A stretch of DNA of 64,000 nucleotides, taken from assembly GCF_001544075.1 (NCBI RefSeq), contig NZ_BCNT01000009.1, positions 95,338 to 159,337 of the forward strand. The letters run 5' to 3'. This DNA is from Comamonas terrae (GTDB taxonomy: Bacteria > Pseudomonadota > Gammaproteobacteria > Burkholderiales > Burkholderiaceae_C). The notes beneath the pieces were generated by a model, which made no database searches, was not told the origin of the DNA, and was given only the letters and a program-made list of their open reading frames with translations. Every line of letters starts with the position of its first letter. Within the stretch, counting starts at the first letter, position 1. Both the position numbers and the translations under genes were made by a program. Of this stretch, positions 57,958 to 64,000 are shown in pieces.

Positions 57958-60081
57958 CGACCATTTTCTCAGGCGCAAGCCGTTGGCCACGACCAGCAGG
58001 CTCACGCCCATGTCGGCCAGCACGGCCAGCCACATGCTGGCATGGCCGCTGACGGCCAGCAGGAAAAAGGCCAGCTTGATGCCCAGCGCCAGGCCGATGT
58101 TCTGCCACAGCACGCCGTGGGAGCGCCGGGACAGGTCGACCACTTCGGGAATGCGGCGCAGGTCGTCGTTCATCAGCACCACGTCGGCGGTTTCCATGGC
58201 CATGCCGGTGGCATGCATGCCGCCCATGGCAAAGCCGATATCGGCCTGGGCCAGGGCCGGCGCATCGTTGATGCCGTCGCCCGTCATGGCCGTGGGGCCG
58301 ATGTCGCGCTGCATCTGCGCCAGCGTGGCGAGCTTGTCCTCGGGCAGCATGTTGCCGCGCGCGTCGGCAATGCCCGCCTCGGCGGCCACGGTGCGCACGG
58401 TGGCGGTGTTGTCGCCGCTCAGCACCACGGGCTGGACGCCCAGGGCCTGCAGCCGGGCCACGGCCTCGCGGGCCTGGGGGCGCAGCGGATCGGCCACGGC
58501 AAACAGCGCCTGCACGCCCCGGCTGTCGGCCAGCAGCGTGACGGTGCGGCCCTGTTCTTCCTGCCGGATCAGCGCGGCCTTGAGGGCGGCATGCGCTCCG
58601 GCGGATTCATGGCCCCAGCCCTGTTCTTCCACCCAGCGCAGATTGGCCAGCGTCCAGGTCTCGCCCAGGATGCAGGCCTGCACGCCGCGTCCTGGCAGGG
58701 CCTGCAGCGACTGGGCTTCGTCGAAGTTGTGGCCGACCTGATCGGCCAGGCCTGCTGCAATGGCCCGGGAAACCGGGTGGTCCGAACGCGACGCCAGCGC
58801 ATAGGCTCGCTGGGCCATGGTGTCCGCCGGGGCCTGGTTCCAGGCCTGCCAGTCCACCAGCCCGGGCGTGCCCGTGGTCAGCGTGCCGGTCTTGTCCAGG
58901 GCGATGGCCTTGAGCTGGCGGGCGCTTTCCAGCGCGCTGCCGCCCTTGATCAGGATGCCGCGCCGGGCCGCTGCCGTGAGCGCGCTGACCACGGTGACGG
59001 GCGTGGACAGCACCAGTGCGCAAGGGCAGGCGATGACCAGCAGGGCCAGTGCCTGGTAGGCGGCCTGCTGCCAGCTCCACTCCATGACCCAGGGCGCCAG
59101 CAGGCCCAGCGCCACGGCCAGCAGCAGCACGACGGGGGTGTAGACCTGGGCGAAGCGGTCCACGAAGCGCTGCGTGGGCGCCCTGGACGCCTGGGCCTGT
59201 TCCACTGCATGGACGATGCGCGCGATCAGGCTGTCGTTGGCGGGGGCCGTGACGCGCACATGCAGCTCGCCGTCCTGGTTGATGCTGCCGGCATACAGCG
59301 CGTCGCCAGGACCTTTGTGGGCCAGGGCGCTTTCGCCGGTGATGGGGGCCTGGTTGACCGAACTTTCGCCTGCGGTGATCTCGCCGTCCAGCGGCACGCG
59401 TGCGCCGGGCGCGATGCGCAGCACGGAGCCCAGCGGCACCTGGCTGGCGGCCGTGCGGCGGGTGCTGCCATCCTGCTGCAGCACATCGGCGGTTTCGGGC
59501 GCCAGCTGCAGCAGGCTGCGGATGGCCATGCGGGCCTTGTCCATGGCCTGGTCCTCGATGCGCTCGGCGGCGGCATACAGGGCCATGACCATGGCGGCCT
59601 CGGGCCACTGGCCGATGATGAAGGCGCCGGTGACGGCCACGGTCATCAATGCGTGGATGCCCAGGCGCAGGCGCAGCAGGTCGCGCAGGCCCGCCTTGTA
59701 GACGCCCAGGCCGGCCAGCGCGATGGCGACAACGGCCAGGCCCATGCCCAGGTAGTGGAGCAGGTCGGCATAGGCACTGCTGCCGTCGCCGCTCAACCAG
59801 TGGCAGGCCTCGGCGGCCAATGCGGCAGCCAGCGCCGCATAGATGCGCGGCCAGCCGGGCAGCACGCCGTGGTCGTGGCCGGCATGGTCGTCGCCTGCGG
59901 CGTGATCGTGCTCGTGGTCATGTTCCTCGTGGCCATGGCCGTGCGCAGGGGCGGTGGGTGCCGGCGCGATGCTGAACGGCGTGCAGCAGCCGGTGCCGCA
60001 GGAGGCGTCTTGCCCGGCAGGCACCGCGCGCGGCAGTGCGCCAGACAATGCACCGGAGGAGGTCGGGTGTTCTTGCTTCAT
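57952..60081 (-). CDS. cadA: Heavy-metal P1B-type ATPase (Cd/Pb/Zn exporter)
   Basis: A 709-residue inner-membrane ATPase that pumps Zn(II), Cd(II) or Pb(II) to the periplasm. Motifs: TGES in NQAPITGESAL, metal-site CPC in LLVIACPCALVLSTPV, phosphorylation DKTGTLTTG, the SDHPVS nucleotide motif and GDGINDAPALAQADIG. The N-terminus lacks a full HMA domain and instead has CGTGCC and a His-rich stretch (HGHGHEEHDHEHDHAAGDD). It is divergent from a CadR/PbrR regulator with a MerR-type promoter. No Shine-Dalgarno precedes the ATG at 60081. Confidence 0.93.
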   Translation of the reverse strand: MKQEHPTSSGALSGALPRAVPAGQDASCGTGCCTPFSIAPAPTAPAHGHGHEEHDHEHDHAAGDDHAGHDHGVLPGWPRIYAALAAALAAEACHWLSGDGSSAYADLLHYLGMGLAVVAIALAGLGVYKAGLRDLLRLRLGIHALMTVAVTGAFIIGQWPEAAMVMALYAAAERIEDQAMDKARMAIRSLLQLAPETADVLQQDGSTRRTAASQVPLGSVLRIAPGARVPLDGEITAGESSVNQAPITGESALAHKGPGDALYAGSINQDGELHVRVTAPANDSLIARIVHAVEQAQASRAPTQRFVDRFAQVYTPVVLLLAVALGLLAPWVMEWSWQQAAYQALALLVIACPCALVLSTPVTVVSALTAAARRGILIKGGSALESARQLKAIALDKTGTLTTGTPGLVDWQAWNQAPADTMAQRAYALASRSDHPVSRAIAAGLADQVGHNFDEAQSLQALPGRGVQACILGETWTLANLRWVEEQGWGHESAGAHAALKAALIRQEEQGRTVTLLADSRGVQALFAVADPLRPQAREAVARLQALGVQPVVLSGDNTATVRTVAAEAGIADARGNMLPEDKLATLAQMQRDIGPTAMTGDGINDAPALAQADIGFAMGGMHATGMAMETADVVLMNDDLRRIPEVVDLSRRSHGVLWQNIGLALGIKLAFFLLAVSGHASMWLAVLADMGVSLLVVANGLRLRKWSP

Positions 60082-60087
60082 GGCAGT

Positions 60088-60118
60088 ATTGAAAACAATG
60101 AAGTCACTTCAAGGTCAA
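60088..60118 (-). promoter_or_regulatory. MerR-type promoter/operator of the metal ATPase gene
   Basis: On the minus strand TTGACC (60118-60113) and TTCAAT (60093-60088) are separated by 19 bases, the overlong spacer that MerR-family activators untwist. The spacer holds the 13-base palindrome TGAAGTGACTTCA (60099-60111 on the plus strand as its complement). The predicted start is within a few bases of the cadA ATG. Confidence 0.75.
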
Positions 60119-60120
60119 GC

Positions 60121-60597
60121 ATGTCCGGCAAAGATCTCGCCGCACCGCGCTGGCGCATTGGCGAAGCCGCCAGGCGCTCGGGGGTGGCGGCCCCCAATAT
60201 CCGCTACTACGAGCGCGAGCAGCTGCTCTCGCCCGGCGTGCGCGAGGACAACCAGTACCGCCTCTACAGCGACGCAGACCTGCACCGGCTGCGCTTCATC
60301 CGCCTGTGCCGTGCCATGGACATGTCGCTGGACGAAGTTCGCAGGCTGCTGGCGCTCGACGGTGCATGCAAGGCCGACTGCGTGGCCGCGCGAGAAACGC
60401 TGGACGCGCACCTCGAGCATGTGCGCGAGCGCCTCAAGGAGCTGCGCGCGCTGGAGCATGAGCTCGAACACCTGCGCAGCCAGTGCGACGGCACCGACAG
60501 CTACTGCCACATCATCGAGACCCTGCATGCCCAGGCCGACGAGCCGCTGCCCGAAGCCCTGCACGGCAATGCCGCCGCAGGCAAGCGCCATGTCTGA
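60121..60597 (+). CDS. cadR: MerR-family Cd(II)/Pb(II)-responsive regulator
   Basis: A 158-residue MerR protein: winged helix WRIGEAARRSGVAAPNIRYYEREQLL, dimerisation coiled coil (LDAHLEHVRERLKELRALEHELEHL) and metal-site cysteines in DGACKADC and RSQCDGTDSYCHIIETLH, the pattern of CadR/PbrR. The last 20 residues are Ala/Glu-rich with a His. It is divergent from the P-type ATPase across a 39-base gap that contains the MerR-type dyad, so it should repress or activate cadA by promoter untwisting and also regulate itself. Confidence 0.92.
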   Translation: MSGKDLAAPRWRIGEAARRSGVAAPNIRYYEREQLLSPGVREDNQYRLYSDADLHRLRFIRLCRAMDMSLDEVRRLLALDGACKADCVAARETLDAHLEHVRERLKELRALEHELEHLRSQCDGTDSYCHIIETLHAQADEPLPEALHGNAAAGKRHV

Positions 60598-60672
60598 CGG
60601 CCGGATGCCGGCCGCCGCGCATCCTGGTGGGTCCTCGGCTGCCGCGTTGGGGGCTGGCGCTATCATTTCAGC

Positions 60673-61476
60673 ATGAGCTGGAGCGAGATCACCCTGCGCA
60701 CGCCGGGCCGCATGTGGGCGTCCCTGGGCCGCCATGCGCTGGCCTGGTGGCGCAGCATCTATCTGGCGGCCGTGATGCTGGTGCTGGTGGCCTCTCCCTC
60801 CAGCTATGGCCACGGTGCGCGCACGCTGATGGCGCGGCAGATCTATGTGCAGACGGCCCCCGTCCTTGCCGGGTTCACCGCGCTGGCCGCCCTGTTGTGC
60901 GCGGTGATTGCGCGCATCGTGATCGTCACTGCACAAAGCTACGGGCTGTCGCGCTACGCGCTGGACCTGGTGGTTCGTGTCATGGTGATCGAGCTGATTC
61001 CGCTGACGGCTGCGCTGTTCGTGGCCATGCGCTGCACCATACCCGCCGGCGTGCAGGTGGTGCAGATGCGCGCCAGCGGCCAGCTGGCTGCATGGAAGGC
61101 TCGTGGGATCGATCCCATCCGCGCAGCCCTGGTACCGCGCGCGGCGGCCGGCGTGTTTGCGGCCATCACGCTGGCGGCGCTGAGCTGCGCGGTGGCGCTG
61201 GTCACCGTGTATCTCAGCGTCTACGGCTTCAGCCTGGCAGGCTTTGGCATCTACACGCGGGTGTTCGGGCAGGTGTTCACGCCGTCGCTGACGCTGGTGT
61301 TCGTGCTCAAGACTTGGTTTTTCAGCCTGACCGTGGCCATCATGCCCATGGCTTCGGCGCTGTACATGCCGCTGGCGCGTCGGCGCCAGGGCGGCGAGGA
61401 ACTGGGCGGCTTCGCACGCATGTTTGCCGTGCTGCTGCTGATCGAGGTGATTTCCCTCATGGGCAACTATTACTGA
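60673..61476 (+). CDS. MlaE-family ABC permease
   Basis: A 267-residue inner-membrane protein of the MlaE/YrbE family: an amphipathic start (RMWASLGRHALAWWRSIYLAAVM), VQTAPVLAGFTALAALLCAVIARIVI, DLVVRVMVIELIPLTAALFVAMRCT and a conserved coupling part MRASGQLAAWKARGIDPIRAALVPRAAAG, then TWFFSLTVAIMPM. In MCE systems this permease works with an ATPase (MlaF) and an MCE protein to move phospholipids. The MCE gene follows, but no ATPase gene is found here. Confidence 0.85.
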   Translation: MSWSEITLRTPGRMWASLGRHALAWWRSIYLAAVMLVLVASPSSYGHGARTLMARQIYVQTAPVLAGFTALAALLCAVIARIVIVTAQSYGLSRYALDLVVRVMVIELIPLTAALFVAMRCTIPAGVQVVQMRASGQLAAWKARGIDPIRAALVPRAAAGVFAAITLAALSCAVALVTVYLSVYGFSLAGFGIYTRVFGQVFTPSLTLVFVLKTWFFSLTVAIMPMASALYMPLARRRQGGEELGGFARMFAVLLLIEVISLMGNYY

Positions 61477-61541
61477 CGAGGACGGGATGACCCGAAACCA
61501 ACGACATGGCCTGTGCTGCACAGGCGGGCTGGATGGCCGCA

Positions 61542-62570
61542 ATGACGGACGCTAGGCCGGATAACCAGGCGGGCACCCGGTCGGATGCCCCGCTCGATGC
61601 CGGCCGGCACGACACGCCGGAGGAGCTGCTGGGCCTGAAGCCTGTCGCGCATCTGCGCGCCAAGGCGACGGCACTGCTGCTGTTCACGCTGGGCCTGATC
61701 CTGGCCGCCGTGCTGTATCTGCTGTATGCGCGCGGCGTGTTCGAGCCCACGGATCTGTTGGTGCTGACGGCCGACGACTCCCAGGGCGTGACTGCGGGCA
61801 TGGACATGACCTTTTCCGGCTTTCCCATAGGCCGGGTGCGCAGGATAGAGCTGGCAGAGGACGGTTCGGTGCGCATACTGGTCGATGTGACCCGCAAGGA
61901 CGCGCACTGGCTGCGCGAGTCCAGCGTGTTCACGCTGGTCAAGGGCATCGTGGGCGGCACCACCATCAAGGCCTACAGCGGCATCATGAGCGATCCGCCG
62001 CTGCCGCCGAACTCGGTACGCCCCGTGCTCAGCGGCGATGCCACGGCCGAGCTGCCGCAGATCCTCAACTTGGCCAAGGAAGTGCTGGCCAATGTGGCGC
62101 AGCTGACGGCCCAGGACTCGGCGCTGGGCGGCTCGCTGGCCGAGGTGCGCAAGCTGGCCGAACGCATGCAGGGTCAGGGCGGCATGCTGGGCGTGGCCCT
62201 GGGCAGCGACGAGGAGGCCAGGCGGGTGCTGGCGCTGGTGGAGCGCGCCAACACGGTGCTCACGCGCATGGACCGCATGGTGGCACGGGCCGACAGCCAG
62301 GTATTCGATGCCAACGGCGTCATGCCGCAGGTGCGCGCCACCGTGGAGCAGCTCAATGGCCTGCTGGCGGACACGCGCAAAACCCTGTCCAAGGTCGATG
62401 CCGTACTGGCCGAGGCCCAGGCCGTGGGCGCCAATGCCCGCGAGGCCACGGCGGATCTGGGTGCCTTGCGCGCCGAGGTGGAGAGCAATCTCATGCGCCT
62501 GGAGTCGGTGCTCAATGATCTGCAGCGCAAATGGCCTTTTGCGCACAAGCCGGAGCTCAAGCTGCCATGA
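61542..62570 (+). CDS. MCE/MlaD-domain protein
   Basis: About 342 residues: a short cytoplasmic N-terminus, one transmembrane helix (ATALLLFTLGLILAAVLYLLYARG), an MCE domain (LVLTADDSQGVTAGMDMTFSGFPIGRVRRIEL, then LRESSVFTLVKGIVGGTTIKAYSG) and a long C-terminal helical needle (VLARMDRMVARADSQVF-like, LNGLLADTRKTLSKVDAVLAEAQA). MCE proteins form hexameric rings in the periplasm that bind lipids. The ATG at 61542 is preferred; earlier in-frame ATGs at 61506 and 61533 are possible. Its stop overlaps the next start. Confidence 0.87.
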   Translation: MTDARPDNQAGTRSDAPLDAGRHDTPEELLGLKPVAHLRAKATALLLFTLGLILAAVLYLLYARGVFEPTDLLVLTADDSQGVTAGMDMTFSGFPIGRVRRIELAEDGSVRILVDVTRKDAHWLRESSVFTLVKGIVGGTTIKAYSGIMSDPPLPPNSVRPVLSGDATAELPQILNLAKEVLANVAQLTAQDSALGGSLAEVRKLAERMQGQGGMLGVALGSDEEARRVLALVERANTVLTRMDRMVARADSQVFDANGVMPQVRATVEQLNGLLADTRKTLSKVDAVLAEAQAVGANAREATADLGALRAEVESNLMRLESVLNDLQRKWPFAHKPELKLP

Positions 62571-63283
62571 CGCATTCCATCAGGTTCCTGGAAAAATGCA
62601 TTGCGGTCCATACCAGGTGTGTGCTGGCAGCTATCTCCTTTGTAGCGCTGGCCGGCTGCGGCAGCCAGCCGCCGGCGCCCGACTGGGCCATCGGCGCCGA
62701 AGCTGCGGCACAGAAGGCGTCCACCGCTTACCTCCAAGGCCAGCAGAGGGTGGAAGGCCTGCAGTGGCAAAAGGCCAGGGATGCCGTAGCCGGGACCGGG
62801 CGCCTGGACCTGGCGGCCCGCATGGAACTGATGCGCTGCGCAGCCCAGGTCGCCAGCCTGGAGTGGAACGGCTGTCCCGCCTACCAGTCACTTGCGCAGG
62901 ACGCGGCTGTGCCCGAGCAGGCGTATGCCCGCTACCTGAATGCCGAGCCGCGTGCCGAGGATGTGGTGCTGCTGCCTCCGGATCAGCAGGCTGCGGCCCG
63001 GCATATCGTGGCCCGGGCCGGAAGGCCGCTGGCAGCGGAGGAGATGCGGCAACTGATCCCTGCGGGCGAGCCGCTGCCGCGCCTGCTGGCCGTGGCCGTG
63101 CTGTTGCGAGCGGGGCATGCCTCGCCCGAGCTGCTGCAGGCGGGAGTGGACATTGCGTCGGCCCAGGGCTGGCGGCGTGCGCTCATGGCCTGGCTGCTGC
63201 TGCAGGCCCAGGCGGCCGAACGCGCGGGAGATGCGGATGCCGCATCCCACATCCGGCGCCGGCTGGACTTGCTGCAAAAATGA
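62567..63283 (+). CDS. Lipoprotein partner of the MCE system
   Basis: A 238-residue predicted lipoprotein: lipobox LAGC in VLAAISFVALAGCGSQPPAPDW, then an all-helical body (AIGAEAAAQKASTAYLQGQQRVEG, RLDLAARMELMRCAAQVASLEW, LLAVAVLLRAGHASPELLQAGVDIASAQGW). The helical repeats resemble TPR/Sel1-like folds but no clear repeat consensus is seen. Overlap with the MCE gene (ATGA) argues for a shared function at the outer membrane. Family not recognised by name. Confidence 0.7.
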   Translation: MTHSIRFLEKCIAVHTRCVLAAISFVALAGCGSQPPAPDWAIGAEAAAQKASTAYLQGQQRVEGLQWQKARDAVAGTGRLDLAARMELMRCAAQVASLEWNGCPAYQSLAQDAAVPEQAYARYLNAEPRAEDVVLLPPDQQAAARHIVARAGRPLAAEEMRQLIPAGEPLPRLLAVAVLLRAGHASPELLQAGVDIASAQGWRRALMAWLLLQAQAAERAGDADAASHIRRRLDLLQK

Positions 63284-63315
63284 AGGCTTGCCCAGGCACG
63301 CTATGGGACAGGATT

Positions 63316-63363
63316 CAAAAATAGCGCTTGCGGTAGAGCCGCTATGGCTTGCAGGTGTTTTTG
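63316..63363. repeat. Nested inverted repeat after the MCE operon
   Basis: CAAAAATAGC at the left and GCTAT with TTTTTG at the right are complementary in two blocks, and GCGGTAGAGCCGC forms an inner hairpin. It lies between the convergent MCE lipoprotein gene (stop 63283) and the small membrane gene (stop 63392), and may serve as a two-way terminator. Confidence 0.5.
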
Positions 63364-63391
63364 GCCGGGAAGACCCAAGGGCACCCGGCCG

Positions 63392-63553
63392 TTACAGCAC
63401 GGAATTCAGCGTGGCGGCGTCGGTGAGCAGGGTGTCGGCAGCGGAAGCGGCATGTTCCATCGACAGCAGGCTCAGAGCAGCAATCACGGCCAGCACGACC
63501 GTGACGGTGAATGCGATGACAGGATGGCGAAAGAATGCTTTGGAGCCGGGCAT
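63392..63553 (-). CDS. 53-residue membrane protein upstream of nothing else recognisable
   Basis: A minus-strand ORF with an excellent AGGAG 6 bases before the ATG at 63553. The product starts MPGSKAFFRHPVIAF, has one transmembrane helix (VIAFTVTVVLAVIAALSLLSM) and a short periplasmic tail (EHAASAADTLLTDAATLNSVL). The charged N-terminus suggests N-in. No family recognised. It lies between the MCE operon and the porin, convergent with the former. The ribosome site and codon use support translation. Confidence 0.65.
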   Translation of the reverse strand: MPGSKAFFRHPVIAFTVTVVLAVIAALSLLSMEHAASAADTLLTDAATLNSVL

Positions 63554-63744
63554 GATGCTCTCCTTTCTCTAGGCCGGAAAAGGAATGCCGTCGCAACCAT
63601 GTCCTAGAAAAAGCAGCGCGGCACCCTCATTGCAGCATGGGCGCTTGCCTGCGGCTGTCGGAAAAGGCCACTCGCCTGTGACGTCAGCGTGTCGGGTTCC
63701 CGTCGGAAAAACGCGCTGCGGTTTTTCGTAGTTCTCCCCATTCC

Positions 63745-63773
63745 ATAAAAAAAAGCGAGGACCAGGCCTCGCT
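63745..63773 (-). terminator. Intrinsic terminator of the porin gene
   Basis: AGCGAGG (63754-63760) pairs with CCTCGCT (63767-63773) around a 6-base loop; read leftward it is followed by a run of eight or more T (plus-strand A run 63747-63754). It lies about 36 bases after the porin stop. Confidence 0.9.
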
Positions 63774-63808
63774 CGGGTTATGTGCCGGATGGCGATCCGG
63801 CCAGGGCA

Positions 63809-64000
63809 TCAGAAGCGGTGGCGGATGCCGGCGATCAGGCTGGTGCCTGTCTTGGGGCTGGCATCGCTCACGCGGTCGTACATCAGGGCGGTGTACACAT
63901 CGGTGCGCTTGGACAGGAAGTGGTCGTAGCCCAGCGTTGCGGTGGTGCGGGTGGCCTCGGTGGCCGCTTCGTACTTGGTGCGGGCCACGGCCGCCTTGAT
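63809..64000 (-). CDS. General porin, C-terminal part (runs off the window)
   Basis: The minus-strand frame entering at 64000 reads KAAVARTKYEAATEATRTTA, LGYDHFLSKRTDVYTALMYDRV and TGTSLIAGIRHRF before the stop at 63809. The last strands with YDHFLSKRT.VYT and the final GIRHRF with terminal Phe are the signature of the Gram-negative trimeric porins abundant in Burkholderiales. The gene's N-terminus lies outside the window. Confidence 0.93.
   Translation of the reverse strand: MKAAVARTKYEAATEATRTTATLGYDHFLSKRTDVYTALMYDRVSDASPKTGTSLIAGIRHRF

Noticed and set aside
61477..61541. Possible remnant of an MlaF ATPase start between permease and MCE genes
   Set aside because: A short frame from the ATG near 61487 shows a GLCC-like string, but it is too short and has no Walker motif, so a remnant cannot be supported.
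1..64000. CRISPR array, prophage, insertion sequence or transposase
   Set aside because: No regularly spaced direct repeats, phage structural genes, transposase motifs or target-site duplications were seen.

Overview
The window is a stretch of Gram-negative chromosome, most likely from a member of the Comamonadaceae (Betaproteobacteria, Burkholderiales) close to Delftia or Comamonas. That placement is inferred from the gene content (a quinohaemoprotein alcohol dehydrogenase, BioMNY, SdsA-type alkylsulfatase, a porin ending in Phe), from GC-rich coding sequence over most of the window, and from long intergenic hairpins of the AGCTGCCAGCGCTT type. I see no insertion sequence, prophage or CRISPR array. 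The only RNA gene found is tRNA-Ser(GGA).

Region 1 (about 1-11,050) is visibly less GC-rich and reads as a stress-tolerance island. It holds a DNA topoisomerase IB (cut by the window edge) behind a tiny proline-rich ORF, a tandem-CBS protein, a ferritin-like protein, an isochorismatase-fold hydrolase, a frameshifted LysR remnant, an S9 peptidase, a large-subunit catalase (KatE type), the end-joining protein Ku without LigD, a basic stress-type protein, three small membrane proteins and a PRC-barrel protein. Region 2 (11,287-20,645) has a type II NADH dehydrogenase, then a PQQ-alcohol dehydrogenase/aldehyde dehydrogenase/TonB receptor cluster divergent from an AcoR-like regulator. The receptor resembles E. 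coli YncD/PqqU, the PQQ importer, so the cluster could import the cofactor it uses. Region 3 (20,956-25,074) carries methionine ABC transport (metN, metI, metQ) around an SSB-like OB-fold gene, then a nitroreductase.

Region 4 (24,382-29,939, minus strand) is bioM-bioN-bioY followed by an acyl-CoA synthetase, a thiolase and the nitroreductase in a tightly overlapping series. The bioY-synthetase-thiolase order recalls Bacillus yhfU-yhfT-yhfS. Region 5 (30,600-43,912) is a run of regulator/target pairs: LysR with azoreductase; LysR with an SBF-like transporter; LacI with a nucleobase permease-amidohydrolase-TSUP operon that has two palindromic operators; LysR with an alkylsulfatase lipoprotein.

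Region 6 (44,161-51,221) is a complete tripartite RND efflux operon, with an intrinsic terminator just inside the first gene, followed by a second metQ. Region 7 (51,231-60,597) is metal homeostasis: a periplasmic copper operon (outer-membrane factor, multicopper oxidase, cupredoxin, DUF411, CusF), followed by a leucine-rich-repeat protein kinase, and upstream a Cd/Pb/Zn P-type ATPase divergent from its MerR regulator. Region 8 (60,673-64,000) holds an MCE/Mla-type lipid transport set lacking an ATPase gene, a 53-residue membrane protein and the C-terminus of a porin.

Two dispersed repeat types stand out. One of about 100-130 bp occurs four times, each immediately after a stop codon. The other is a looser group of long hairpins.
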